64,000 nt of DNA, from NCBI RefSeq assembly GCF_000807255.1, contig NZ_CP009268.1, positions 526,384 to 590,383 on the forward strand, in the 5' to 3' direction. A program made the translations under genes and the position numbers. The notes under the pieces were generated by a model. It searched no databases and was not told the origin of the DNA. It saw nothing but the letters and a program-made list of their open reading frames with translations. Positions 1 to 7,690 of the stretch are shown here, one piece after another (within the stretch, counting starts at the first letter, position 1; every line of letters starts with the position of its first letter). Origin of the DNA: Clostridium pasteurianum DSM 525 = ATCC 6013 (lineage in GTDB: Bacteria; Bacillota; Clostridia; Clostridiales; Clostridiaceae).

Positions 1-39
1 TATTTTTAAATGTAAAAAATCATTTAATTAGTAATATAC

Positions 40-1245
40 TTAAAGAGTTAAATCTAAAACTTTAGTTAAAATATTAATCATATTATCAGTATCTTTTTCA
101 GTTACTATTAGAGGGGGCATTAAACGAATAATTGAAGGTCTTGGTGAATTTAAAATTAAGCCTTCATGCAAACATTTATCTACAATTTCAGTACCCTTGT
201 CACATGGAAGATCGAATGCAATGAGAAGTCCATTACCACGTATATTTTTCAATTTATACTTATCTTTTAATTCACGTAATTTTTTTAATATATAATTTCC
301 TTGTATTTCGGCATTAATGAATAGTTTTTTGTTAATAACTTCTTCTACCACAGCCATTCCTACAGCCATTCCTAAGGGTTGAGCTGAATAAGTTCCACCT
401 TGATCACCAGGTTCAAATATATTTAACTTTTCTTTAGTCAATAATGCCGATAGTGGATAGCCTCCACCTATACCTTTAGCAAGTGTCATTATGTCAGGTT
501 CAATTCCATAGTGCTCATAAGCAAATAATTTACCAGTTCTGCCGATGCCTGTTTGAACTTCATCAAAAATAAGTAGTATTCCATGTTCTTTGCATATATT
601 GCTTATGGTTTCAATATAAACTTTATCTGCTTTATTAACTCCACCTTCACCTTGAATAGGCTCCAGCATAATTGCACAGGTTTTTGAAGTTATAGAAGCT
701 TTTAGTGCATCAATATCATTTAGTGGTACGTGTTTAAAGCCTGGAACCTTTGGTTCATATAAATTCTCCCAGACTTTTTTCCCTGTTGCAGACATTGTAG
801 CAAGTGTTCTTCCATGAAAACTGTTAATCATAGTAATTATTTCATAGGCACCGTCAAGAAATTTTTCACCATATTTTCTTGCAAGCTTAATAGCACCTTC
901 GTTTGCTTCAGAGCCACTATTGGAAAAAAATACTCTGTCAAAGCAGGAATTATCAGTAAGCAGCTTTGCAAATTGAAGCATGGGTTTATTATAAAAAGAA
1001 GGACTGGCATTTATTAGTGTTTTAGCCTGTTTTATAATAGCATCATTAATAATATCAGGACAATGTCCAAGACAATTCACAGCCCAGCCCCCTATAAAGT
1101 CAAGATAACATTTTCCTTCAGTGTCCAATAGGTACATACCTTTTCCATGTTCCATTACGATGTTTGGACGATTTGTAGTAAACAATATTGAATTCTTATT
1201 TTGGCTTATAAGATTATTAGTATAATTTATGTTTATTTGTTTCAT
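40..1245 (-). CDS. argD: Class-III aminotransferase, acetylornithine aminotransferase-like
   Basis: PLP-dependent fold-type I aminotransferase of about 401 residues. It shows the class-III pattern: NSGSEANE near residue 110 (cofactor phosphate), DEVQTGIGRTG near 228 (PLP-ring Asp) and LAKGIGGGYP with the Schiff-base Lys near 257. The closest family is acetylornithine/succinylornithine aminotransferase (arginine biosynthesis or catabolism); other omega-amino acid aminotransferases of this class look alike, so the substrate is inferred. I place the start at the ATG at 1245, preceded by AAAGGTG about 11 nt upstream; the upstream TTG/ATG at 1264-1269 lack a ribosome binding site. No other arg genes are adjacent, and its 3' end is near the window edge. 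Confidence 0.85.
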   Translation of the reverse strand: MKQININYTNNLISQNKNSILFTTNRPNIVMEHGKGMYLLDTEGKCYLDFIGGWAVNCLGHCPDIINDAIIKQAKTLINASPSFYNKPMLQFAKLLTDNSCFDRVFFSNSGSEANEGAIKLARKYGEKFLDGAYEIITMINSFHGRTLATMSATGKKVWENLYEPKVPGFKHVPLNDIDALKASITSKTCAIMLEPIQGEGGVNKADKVYIETISNICKEHGILLIFDEVQTGIGRTGKLFAYEHYGIEPDIMTLAKGIGGGYPLSALLTKEKLNIFEPGDQGGTYSAQPLGMAVGMAVVEEVINKKLFINAEIQGNYILKKLRELKDKYKLKNIRGNGLLIAFDLPCDKGTEIVDKCLHEGLILNSPRPSIIRLMPPLIVTEKDTDNMINILTKVLDLTL

Positions 1246-1496
1246 AAATATATCAACACCTTTCATCAATGAATTTTATTTAGTGGGAGTTTGTATTCCT
1301 GTTATTGGATAAATTTATAATATATTATATGCATTATTATACAATTAAATTTATAAATATGCAATAAATCATTTTAAATTTTAATTTAAATTGGTTCATG
1401 GGATAAAATTATCTTAAACAAGCTGCAATTAAAATTGTAGATTTAATTAATGACAGGTAGTAGTGGTATAGAAGTAATTTGAATAGAATAGATATT

Positions 1497-1567
1497 TTAT
1501 CCGATGACTAGTCGCTGGATAATTAATCTAAACTTGAAGGGAGTACAACAAACTCCCTTCAAGTAAG
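1497..1567 (+). repeat. Structured repeat family 1, copy 1 (minimal form)
   Basis: Shortest copy of the dispersed structured element. TTATCC (1497-1502) pairs with GGATAA after an internal GACTA motif, and TCTAAA then leads into a perfect 12-bp hairpin (ACTTGAAGGGAG 1532-1543 / CTCCCTTCAAGT 1553-1564). It lacks the middle of the full copy at 47460-47579 but keeps both structural ends. It is the main content of the roughly 500-nt gap before the MarR gene. Confidence 0.75.
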
Positions 1568-1714
1568 ATTCATTGATAATGAATATAATTTATTGCAGCT
1601 TATATATTTAAAAATTGTTGTAGTTTTATATAGAATTAATATAAATATTTATGCATAAATATTTAGTGCTTTTCTAATACATAGAAAAAATCTATTAAGT
1701 AAATTAAAAAAACA

Positions 1715-1729
1715 GTTGTAATATACAAC
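1715..1729. promoter_or_regulatory. Palindrome upstream of marR, likely operator
   Basis: GTTGTA-ATA-TACAAC is a perfect inverted repeat ending 33 nt before the MarR start codon. MarR dimers typically bind such 15-20 bp palindromes at their own promoter, so autoregulation is the simplest inference. Confidence 0.5.
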
Positions 1730-1762
1730 AGTTTTGCATTACAATTAAATCGAGGTGATTAA

Positions 1763-2203
1763 ATGGAAAGCCAGGAAAGTAGTTATTTGCGTGAACTGAT
1801 TAGAATATTGGTAAGAAACCTGGGAATATTGGAGAAAGGGGATGCAACCTGCTGTGGTGTAACAATTTCACAATGTCATGCTATTGTGGAGATTGGAAGA
1901 GCACAAGAAATTTCTTTAAATGAGCTTGCTGAAATATTAACCTTAGATAAAAGTACAATGAGCAGAACCATAAATAATCTTGTAGAAAATGCTTTAGTGG
2001 TTAGAAAATTACATCCAGAAGATAGACGGTATGTAACCATAAAGCTAACTGATGAAGGAATAAAGATATTTAAAAATATTGAAGAAGGAATGAAACAGTA
2101 TTTTAATGCCATTTTTAATTCTATTCCAGAAAATAAAAGGGATCAAGTGCTTGATAGCTTAAAGCTTCTAATTAAAGCTGTAAGTGAAAATAAATGTTGT
2201 TAG
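1763..2203 (+). CDS. MarR family transcriptional regulator
   Basis: A 146-residue winged-helix regulator. The DNA-binding part shows the typical MarR block (LNELAEILTLDKSTMSRTI, then the wing HPEDRRYVTIKLTDEG). Start ATG follows GAGGTG by a few nt. Cysteines are notable: ATCCGV and SQCH near residues 32-42 and a C-terminal NKCC, in a gene that directly precedes an arsenic methyltransferase (14 nt to the arsM start). That suggests a thiol- or arsenite-responsive repressor of the arsM operon; this is inference from context. The palindrome at 1715-1729 is the probable operator. Confidence 0.85.
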   Translation: MESQESSYLRELIRILVRNLGILEKGDATCCGVTISQCHAIVEIGRAQEISLNELAEILTLDKSTMSRTINNLVENALVVRKLHPEDRRYVTIKLTDEGIKIFKNIEEGMKQYFNAIFNSIPENKRDQVLDSLKLLIKAVSENKCC

Positions 2204-2216
2204 GGGGAATTTAATT

Positions 2217-3050
2217 ATGAAAAATAATATTAAGGGACAAGTTAAAGCCTATTACGGAGGTATAGCTAAAAAAGTAAATGCTGAAACTAAAGTTACTTGT
2301 GGGTGCGGCAGCTCATGCTGTGGAGATGATGCTGCAATTAACTCAAATCTTTATACAAAAGATTATATAGAAGGATTACCAGAGGAAGCTATTAATGCAT
2401 CACTAGGATGTGCAAACCCTATTGTACTTGCAAATCCTCAAAAGGGAGAGGTGGTATTGGACTTAGGAAGCGGCGGCGGAATAGATGTATTTATTTCATC
2501 AAAGTATGTAGGTGAAAGTGGAAAAGTATACGGTCTTGATATGACAGATGAAATGCTTGAATTGGCAAATAAAAATAAAGATAAAATGGAAGTGAAAAAT
2601 GTAGAGTTTATTAAGGGATATATTGAAGACATTCCTCTTAAAAATGAAAGTGTAGATGTTATTACATCAAATTGTGTAATAAATCTTTGTGAGAGTAAAG
2701 AAGATGCATTAAAAGAAGCATATAGAGTATTGAAAAATGGCGGAAGGTTAGCAATCGCTGATGTTGTGGTTCTTAAAGATATTCCTGAGGATATAAAGAA
2801 AAGTGTTGAAATGTGGGTTGGATGCATTGCTGGTGCTTTGGAAGTTAATGAGTATAAAAAAATACTTGAAAATGTTGGATTTAAGGATATTGAAATTACT
2901 CCAGTTAATATATACACCAAAGAAATAATAGAGGATATTGCAAAACAGAAGAATTTGGAAGATGTATATAGTAAGATAGATTCAGAGCTTCTTGATGGAG
3001 CTTTTGCAGGAGCACATGTTAAGGCATATAAACAGAGCTCTTGGCATTAG
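2217..3050 (+). CDS. arsM: Arsenite methyltransferase
   Basis: SAM-dependent methyltransferase of 277 residues that methylates arsenite. The SAM-binding motif LDLGSGGG lies at about 81-88. Three cysteines expected to hold As(III) are at about 64 (SLGC), 153 (SNCVINL) and 203 (VGCIAGAL); the 50-residue gap between the last two equals that of characterised ArsM proteins. An extra CGCGSSCC cluster is near 28-35. The start is the ATG at 2217 behind AGGGGG; an in-frame GTG at 2184 overlaps marR and has no binding site. It is cotranscribed with marR. A structured repeat begins at the base after the stop codon. Confidence 0.93.
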   Translation: MKNNIKGQVKAYYGGIAKKVNAETKVTCGCGSSCCGDDAAINSNLYTKDYIEGLPEEAINASLGCANPIVLANPQKGEVVLDLGSGGGIDVFISSKYVGESGKVYGLDMTDEMLELANKNKDKMEVKNVEFIKGYIEDIPLKNESVDVITSNCVINLCESKEDALKEAYRVLKNGGRLAIADVVVLKDIPEDIKKSVEMWVGCIAGALEVNEYKKILENVGFKDIEITPVNIYTKEIIEDIAKQKNLEDVYSKIDSELLDGAFAGAHVKAYKQSSWH

Positions 3051-3208
3051 GTGGAGGGTTTTATTCCACATGATGCTTAGAGATCGTTATCCAGGGACGT
3101 AGCCGCTCTTTACTCCAACTTTAGGTAAAACGAAAATTTCAGAAATTTTGTGTGAATGGCTTTCACAGAGTGTGATAGGAGTATTAGAGCGGGTAGTCAT
3201 CGGGTAAG
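3051..3208 (-). repeat. Structured repeat family 1, copy 2
   Basis: Read on the minus strand it has the same order as the 47460 copy: TTACCCGATGACTAC, stem CCGCTCT/AGAGCGG, ACTCC/GGAGT, one hairpin arm containing CACTCTGT...CACACAAAATT, then GGATAAC, TCTAA and a 3' hairpin (GTGGA/TCCAC). On the plus strand that hairpin starts immediately after the arsM stop codon. The stem sequences differ from other copies, yet pairing is kept. Confidence 0.75.
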
Positions 3209-3226
3209 TAGTTGGGGGAGAGAAAG

Positions 3227-3724
3227 ATGGATTATAAAATTGATGAAATGAAGGAATCGGACTGGGAACAAGTAGCAAAGATATATCTAGAGGGCATTAA
3301 TACAGGTAAGGCAACATTTCAGACAGAAGTTCCAACCTTTGAAAATTGGAATAATGGACATATTACTTCCTGTAGATTAGTAGCACTCTCAGTAGAAAAG
3401 AATGTATTGGGTTGGGTTGCATTAAGCCCCACATCAAGTAGATGTGTCTATGCAGGAGTTGCAGAGGTTAGTATATATATTGGAGAAAATTATAGAGGAT
3501 TAGGAATAGGGAAAGGCCTCCTTAATAATTTGATTAAAAAATCAGAAGAAAATGGATTTTGGACATTGCAATCAGGTATTATAAGAGAAAACACTGCAAG
3601 TATAGAGCTGCATAAGAAATGTGGATTTAAGCTGGTTGGCATAAGAGAAAAAATTGCCAAAATGAGTAATGGTGTATGGCATGATGTTGCCTTTATGGAG
3701 CGTAGAAGTAATATTATAAGATAA
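3227..3724 (+). CDS. arsN: GNAT N-acetyltransferase, phosphinothricin/arsinothricin type
   Basis: A 165-residue GNAT enzyme of the phosphinothricin/methionine-sulfoximine acetyltransferase group. The acetyl-CoA loop YRGLGIGKG is near residues 89-97, and the family-typical start (EMKESDWEQVAKIYLEG) and end (KCGFKLVGIREKIAK, WHDVAFMER) are present. Members of this group next to arsenic genes are called ArsN and acetylate arsinothricin, a methylated-arsenic antibiotic analogue of glutamate. Location behind arsM supports that role, but phosphinothricin or methionine sulfone are possible substrates. The ATG at 3227 is chosen because GGGGGAG lies 6 nt upstream. Only the repeat separates it from arsM. 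Confidence 0.8.
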   Translation: MDYKIDEMKESDWEQVAKIYLEGINTGKATFQTEVPTFENWNNGHITSCRLVALSVEKNVLGWVALSPTSSRCVYAGVAEVSIYIGENYRGLGIGKGLLNNLIKKSEENGFWTLQSGIIRENTASIELHKKCGFKLVGIREKIAKMSNGVWHDVAFMERRSNIIR

Positions 3725-3786
3725 GCACTTTATTTTAGAGTTATAGGTAAAATCAATATATGTATTTTACCTATAATCGTGTATTT

Positions 3787-3816
3787 AGGACAGTATTTAA
3801 ACTGCCCTATTTTTTA
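3787..3816 (+). terminator. Rho-independent terminator of the arsenic operon
   Basis: AGGACAGT-ATTTAA-ACTGCCCT hairpin followed by a run of T, about 60 nt after the acetyltransferase stop. Confidence 0.7.
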
Positions 3817-3826
3817 TCCAAAATTA

Positions 3827-3878
3827 TTGACATATATCACAATGTGATGTATTATAACTATATCATATTGTGATATAG
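3827..3878 (+). promoter_or_regulatory. padR promoter with two operators
   Basis: A -35 TTGACA (3827-3832) and a -10 TATTAT (3850-3855) are 17 nt apart. Two related palindromes with a TATCACA/TGTGAT core surround the -10: 3834-3850 lies inside the spacer and 3858-3878 (CTATATCA...TGATATAG) lies at the transcription start. This suits repression by the PadR protein it drives. Confidence 0.7.
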
Positions 3879-3905
3879 TTTCCTGTGATATATGGAGGTG
3901 GATAT

Positions 3906-4223
3906 GTGAATATTGAAAAAATACGCAAGCGTTATATTCCTATGAGTGAAACCATGTTTTATATTCTTTTTTCTTTACAAGAAGAACGACACGGATATGC
4001 AATTATGCAGCATGTAAAGAAATTGACAAAAGAACGTATTACTTTAGGTGCAGGTACAATTTATCAAAGCTTAGGAAAGCTTGAAAGTGATGCATTAATT
4101 ATACAAGTAAAAGAAATAGACAGAAAAAAGATTTATGTAATAACTGATATCGGCAAACAAATCCTCTTAGAAGAAGTACGCCGTATTGAAGAAATATATC
4201 ATACTGTGGAGGGATTATTATGA
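3906..4223 (+). CDS. PadR family transcriptional regulator
   Basis: A 105-residue PadR-type winged-helix regulator. The hallmark block (MSETMFYILFSLQEERHGY, then GAGTIYQSLGKLE and the wing IDRKKIYVITDIGK) is complete. The start is the GTG at 3906 behind GGAGGTG; a GTG at 3885 in frame has no binding site. It overlaps the next gene by four bases (ATGA), so the two are translationally coupled. PadR/DUF2812 pairs are common in Firmicutes and usually autoregulated; two palindromes cover its promoter. Confidence 0.88.
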   Translation: MNIEKIRKRYIPMSETMFYILFSLQEERHGYAIMQHVKKLTKERITLGAGTIYQSLGKLESDALIIQVKEIDRKKIYVITDIGKQILLEEVRRIEEIYHTVEGLL

Positions 4224-4759
4224 AGAATACAAAGACAGTCTGGTTATCTGTATTTATAAATGTTGTTCCTGCTGACTATGAAAATTGGCTTGAGCAATTA
4301 GCTCTTCAGGGGTGGAATATCGATCATATAAGTCAGTGGAGTTCAGTAGCTATGACTTTTCATCGTTCAGAGCCTAAAAAATATCGTTATGTTTACGATT
4401 TGCAAGCATTTCCTAAAAAAGAGTATAAATCCACATATGAACAGTTTGGATGGGAACTTGTTGGGCAAATGGCAAGTTGTTTTATATGGAGAAAGGAATA
4501 TACTGATAAAAGGCCTGAGTCTTTTACAAATATTGAAAATTTAGAAAGAAGAAACAAACAGGTAGTTTATGCTGTTTCAGTATCTTTTATAATGTTTTTA
4601 ATAATTTCTATAGTATTAATTACAGCTTTTATAATGAAATTTTCAAATCTATCTACAAGTGGTATATTACAATTTACTTTAGGTATAGTTCTGTTATCAG
4701 CTTTTACAGTATATCTTGGTTATGTTATGAGAAAAATATATAAAAATAGATTTAAATAA
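4220..4759 (+). CDS. DUF2812 membrane protein
   Basis: A 179-residue protein with an N-terminal soluble DUF2812 domain (residues about 10-95, rich in W and Y: YENWLEQLALQGWNI, then FGWELVG) and two C-terminal membrane segments (about 115-140 and 150-172). Function is unknown; the family is almost always encoded behind a PadR regulator and is thought to be a membrane sensor or effector. It is coupled to padR through an ATGA overlap. No export or catalytic motif is visible. Confidence 0.8.
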   Translation: MKNTKTVWLSVFINVVPADYENWLEQLALQGWNIDHISQWSSVAMTFHRSEPKKYRYVYDLQAFPKKEYKSTYEQFGWELVGQMASCFIWRKEYTDKRPESFTNIENLERRNKQVVYAVSVSFIMFLIISIVLITAFIMKFSNLSTSGILQFTLGIVLLSAFTVYLGYVMRKIYKNRFK

Positions 4760-4775
4760 AAATTATTAAAAAATA

Positions 4776-4804
4776 TTGACAAATACAAACGTTTACATTA
4801 TAAT
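4776..4804 (+). promoter_or_regulatory. Consensus promoter with cre-like operator, unit 1
   Basis: TTGACA (4776-4781), a 17-nt spacer and TATAAT (4799-4804) form a perfect sigma-A promoter. The spacer contains TACAAACGTTTACA (4784-4797), a LacI/CcpA-type near palindrome with central CG. The same arrangement recurs at 7261-7289. Confidence 0.8.
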
Positions 4805-4994
4805 AAAGACATAAAGAAGATTAAAAACTTCTTTATAGCAACCCTAACTCATAAAGTAAGGGTATTGAAGGTAACAAAGAATTGCAAAGATTTAGTAATA
4901 AGGTTAAAAGCATTAACAGTAAAAAACTTATCAGGTATGGAAAAATGGATATTAAGTCAAAATATACTGTGTTATTTTGGATCATATAGGGAAA

Positions 4995-5093
4995 TAGAAA
5001 ATAGATAGTGAGTTATCAAAGGGTTCTATTGGTGAAGTATGATACAGAATGTGAAGTAGTATGATGACGATTTATTTATTTGAATATACCTTA
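4995..5093. repeat. Repeat family 2, copy 2 (degenerate, inside unit 1)
   Basis: GATAGTGAGTTATC-AAAGGGTTCT and the right end GATTTATTTATTTGAATATACCTTA match the intact copy at 6418-6579 (GATAGTAGGCTATC, GAGGGTTCT, TTATTTATTTGAATATGCCTTA). The left terminal half is not recognisable. Confidence 0.6.
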
Positions 5094-5442
5094 AGTAAAC
5101 AAAAGTGGATATTGTTAAATATTTGCAGATGTAAACTGTAAGAGGATTACTGAAAATGCCATGAACGTTCGATTTAAGAGAATGTTCAGAAAAACTAAAA
5201 ACATTTAGTAGTATTAATTTATAGAAAACACAGAATACAGATACTGAGAATCTGATTTCATGTGTACTATAAAATTATATTTACAAATGTTAAAAAAGAA
5301 GTAAATATAATTGTAAAGATATGTATATTGGCTAGTTATTAATCAATATAGTATATTGAAGAAGATTGTATTTAGAGAAATTTAAAAATAGTAGATTTTT
5401 ATAGTGTAATACACATTATAAAAAAATAACTAAAAAAGGGTG

Positions 5443-5493
5443 ATGGATATTCAAATAGAATCGGATTGTTTCAATGAGTTAGGAGTTGCTTAA
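5443..5493 (+). CDS. Conserved 16-codon micro-ORF in unit 1 (tentative)
   Basis: ATG to TAA encodes MDIQIESDCFNELGVA. Unit 2 has the same length ORF (MNIQIESDYFNELGVA at 7640-7690). Five base differences separate them: three are synonymous third-position changes and two change the amino acid. The purine run AAAAAAGGGTG directly precedes the ATG, closer than a normal ribosome binding site, so translation is doubtful. The stop codon overlaps the terminator stem. Confidence 0.25.
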   Translation: MDIQIESDCFNELGVA

Positions 5494-5545
5494 CCACCAA
5501 TTAGTTTATATTTAATATATAGCTAATTGGTGGTTTGATTTTTTG
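5492..5545 (+). terminator. Terminator of unit 1
   Basis: A 13-bp stem AACCACCAATTAG (5492-5504) / CTAATTGGTGGTT (5523-5535) followed by TGATTTTTT. Relatives occur at 7689, 9735 and 18360. Confidence 0.85.
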
Positions 5546-5686
5546 CACTGTAGATTGATAGATCAATATTGGCGATAATAGCATTATATTGCAATCATAT
5601 AATAGTATTATTTATACCATGACTTTTAAGCATTGTGTATTATAAGCAAAAATTTTATCTGGTGCAAGAATTCTGTTTATTAGTAA

Positions 5687-6391
5687 CTATTTTATAAGAA
5701 CACTAAATATTTTTGTTACTATAGGTGCAAATATTACAATAAACATACCTGCAAGGCCGATAGATAAACCACTCATGGCACCTTCTACTTCACCCATTTC
5801 TATGGCTTTTGAAGTTCCAACTGCATTGGCAGTTGTACCAAGGGCAACTCCCTTTGCTATAGGATCTTTAATTTTTAAAATCTTAAACACTAGTGGATAT
5901 ACCACAATGGTAATAGTTCCACTGACTATAATAGCGGCAATTGTTATTGTAGATATTCCTCCGATTTGCTTTGAAACATCTACAGCTATTGGTACCGTTA
6001 CGGATTTTGGTATAATAGATAGAGTTAATTGTTTTGGAAGAAGGAATAGGTGACATAATAATATTATACTGCACATTCCACTTAAAGATCCTGCAGCTAT
6101 TCCTACTATTATTGGGACTAAATTCTTCTTTAGGAGCTGCAATTTTTTATATAGTGGTACGGCTAATATAACTGTAGCTGGAGTCAAAAAGAAGCTAATT
6201 AAATTTCCACCTTTATTATACGTATCAAGGCTTATATTTAGTAATTTGATTATAATTATTACCAATACTATCGCAATAATTATAGGATTAAATAATGGAA
6301 ATTTAGTCTTTTTGTATACAATACAGCCTATTTCAAAAGCCATTAATGAAATCATAACAGAAAAAATAGGAGAGCTAATTATGGCACTCAC
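5687..6391 (-). CDS. lrgB: LrgB/CidB family membrane protein (orphan)
   Basis: A 234-residue integral membrane protein of the LrgB/CidB family, with the family-typical segment LTLSIIPKSVTVPIAVDVS and the motif KGVALGTTANAVGTSKA. LrgB proteins pair with the small holin-like LrgA/CidA and influence autolysis and, in some bacteria, pyruvate or acetate traffic. No LrgA-like ORF is adjacent on either strand, so the gene stands alone. The start is a GTG at 6391, with AGAGGGAG about 10 nt upstream. It is divergent from an Lrp/AsnC regulator, a natural candidate controller. Confidence 0.87.
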   Translation of the reverse strand: MSAIISSPIFSVMISLMAFEIGCIVYKKTKFPLFNPIIIAIVLVIIIIKLLNISLDTYNKGGNLISFFLTPATVILAVPLYKKLQLLKKNLVPIIVGIAAGSLSGMCSIILLCHLFLLPKQLTLSIIPKSVTVPIAVDVSKQIGGISTITIAAIIVSGTITIVVYPLVFKILKIKDPIAKGVALGTTANAVGTSKAIEMGEVEGAMSGLSIGLAGMFIVIFAPIVTKIFSVLIK

Positions 6392-6417
6392 TTAAAATCA
6401 TCTCCCTCTAGTATAAT

Positions 6418-6579
6418 TAGGCATGTGAAAATAAATAGTAAGTCAAAGATGCCACGAATATTTTGAATCTAACAAGGAAGCAGGTTCCGAGGATAGTAGG
6501 CTATCTGAGGGTTCTGCTGACGCAGTAAGATTCAAAATAGGCTAGCATACTGACTTGTTATTTATTTGAATATGCCTTA
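6418..6579. repeat. Repeat family 2, copy 1 (intact)
   Basis: Imperfect terminal inverted repeats of about 28 nt (TAGGCATGTGAAAATAAATA...AAGTCA / TGACTTG...TATTTATTTGAATATGCC). Inside are nested stems: TATTTTGAATCT / AAGATTCAAAATA, AGCAG/CTGCT and GATAG/CTATC. The whole element folds into one long cascaded hairpin, as in a MITE. It fills most of the lrgB-lrp gap. No transposase is encoded. Confidence 0.7.
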
Positions 6580-6763
6580 ATGTTAATAACACAATTTGCT
6601 TACTCATTAATATGTAGATAAACAGAGATCTTTGTTTTAGATAAATTAATGATATAATATATATAAATTAATTTACATTAAATAATGAATAAATTATATT
6701 GTATATATCTACATTTTGAATAAATATAGTTTTAAATAACTTCATTTTGAAAGAGGAGGTTAA

Positions 6764-7207
6764 ATGGATAAATTAGATATTGATTTGATAAAAATTTTAC
6801 AGGAAAATTCACGAATAACCATAAGTGAGCTATCAAAGAGGTTAGCACTTAGCAGGCCAAGTATTGCGGAAAGAATTATAAGGCTGCAGGAGAGGGGAAT
6901 AATTGAAGAATTTACTACGAGAATATCTTTAAAGGCAATTGGAAGAAATACTATACTATTTATTGAATTAAGTTCTTTAAAGGTATCTCCGGAAATATTT
7001 GAGGATATGATTAGAGAAGATCAGGATATTTTAGAGTGCCACAGAGTAACTGGACATATTAATTATTTTATTAAGGCTGCTGTAAATAATATGGAGAGTA
7101 TGAGTTTACTTATAGATAGATTATTGCCCTATGGTAATGTTAACACATCTGTAGTACTTAAATCTCCTGTACCTTATCGTCATATTGTTCCTTATACAGA
7201 AGATTAG
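6764..7207 (+). CDS. Lrp/AsnC family transcriptional regulator
   Basis: A 147-residue regulator: N-terminal helix-turn-helix (KLDIDLIKILQENSRIT, ELSKRLALSRPSIAERI) and a C-terminal RAM/AsnC ligand-binding domain (ECHRVTGHINYFIKAAV). AGGAGG precedes the ATG. It is divergent from lrgB and separated from it by a repeat-family-2 element, so it may regulate lrgB in response to an amino acid; the effector cannot be read from the sequence. Confidence 0.9.
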   Translation: MDKLDIDLIKILQENSRITISELSKRLALSRPSIAERIIRLQERGIIEEFTTRISLKAIGRNTILFIELSSLKVSPEIFEDMIREDQDILECHRVTGHINYFIKAAVNNMESMSLLIDRLLPYGNVNTSVVLKSPVPYRHIVPYTED

Positions 7208-7260
7208 TCATTTATCACTAATACATTTTCATAAGTTGAAAATTAAAGTTATAAAAACTA

Positions 7261-7289
7261 TTGACAAATGTAAACGTCTACATTATAAT
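7261..7289 (+). promoter_or_regulatory. Consensus promoter with cre-like operator, unit 2
   Basis: TTGACA (7261-7266), 17 nt, TATAAT (7284-7289). The spacer contains TGTAAACGTCTACA (7269-7282), which fits the CcpA cre consensus with one mismatch and is nearly palindromic. Confidence 0.8.
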
Positions 7290-7639
7290 GAAGACATAAA
7301 GAAGATACAAAAAGATTTTAAATAACAGAAGGATGTTAATTCTAATGAAATTTAAAAATCTTAATCTAAAAATGAGCAGTGTAGATTAAAGCTTAAAAAC
7401 TTTAATTAAGGCATAAAGCTTATTGTTAGAGAAAAACTTCTTTATATTGTATAGAGCAACCCTAATTCATAAAGAAAAACTAAAACTTTAATAAGATGGT
7501 GTTAGAGTATTAGTGAATTTTAAAAAATCTAATAGTAGAAATCTTGTGAATAGCAAAGGTAAATAGATATGATTAAATATTTACAGAAGTTAAAATTTAT
7601 AGTGTAATACACATTATAAAAATAACGGGAAATAGGGTG

Positions 7640-7690
7640 ATGAATATTCAAATAGAATCAGATTATTTTAATGAATTAGGAGTTGCTTAA
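7640..7690 (+). CDS. Conserved 16-codon micro-ORF in unit 2 (tentative)
   Basis: Encodes MNIQIESDYFNELGVA and ends at the terminator, as in unit 1. GGGTG directly precedes the ATG. Reported because the reading frame survives sequence drift between the two copies. Confidence 0.25.
   Translation: MNIQIESDYFNELGVA

Larger units (their letters stand above)
4805..5545 (+). ncRNA. Candidate intergenic transcript, unit 1
   Basis: No gene-length ORF exists between 4760 and 5686, yet a consensus promoter and a strong terminator bracket about 740 nt. Blocks shared with unit 2 (7290-7741) are: the first about 25 nt (GACATAAAGAAGAT), a CTTCTTTATA...AGCAACCCTAA...CATAAAG block near 4828-4855 whose CTTCTTT pairs with the upstream AAAGAAG, and the last about 150 nt from TAGTGTAATACACATTATA to the terminator. 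A repeat-family-2 copy is embedded near 4995-5093, explaining part of the extra length. It may be a regulatory RNA, a small-peptide mRNA or a decayed gene. Confidence 0.45.
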
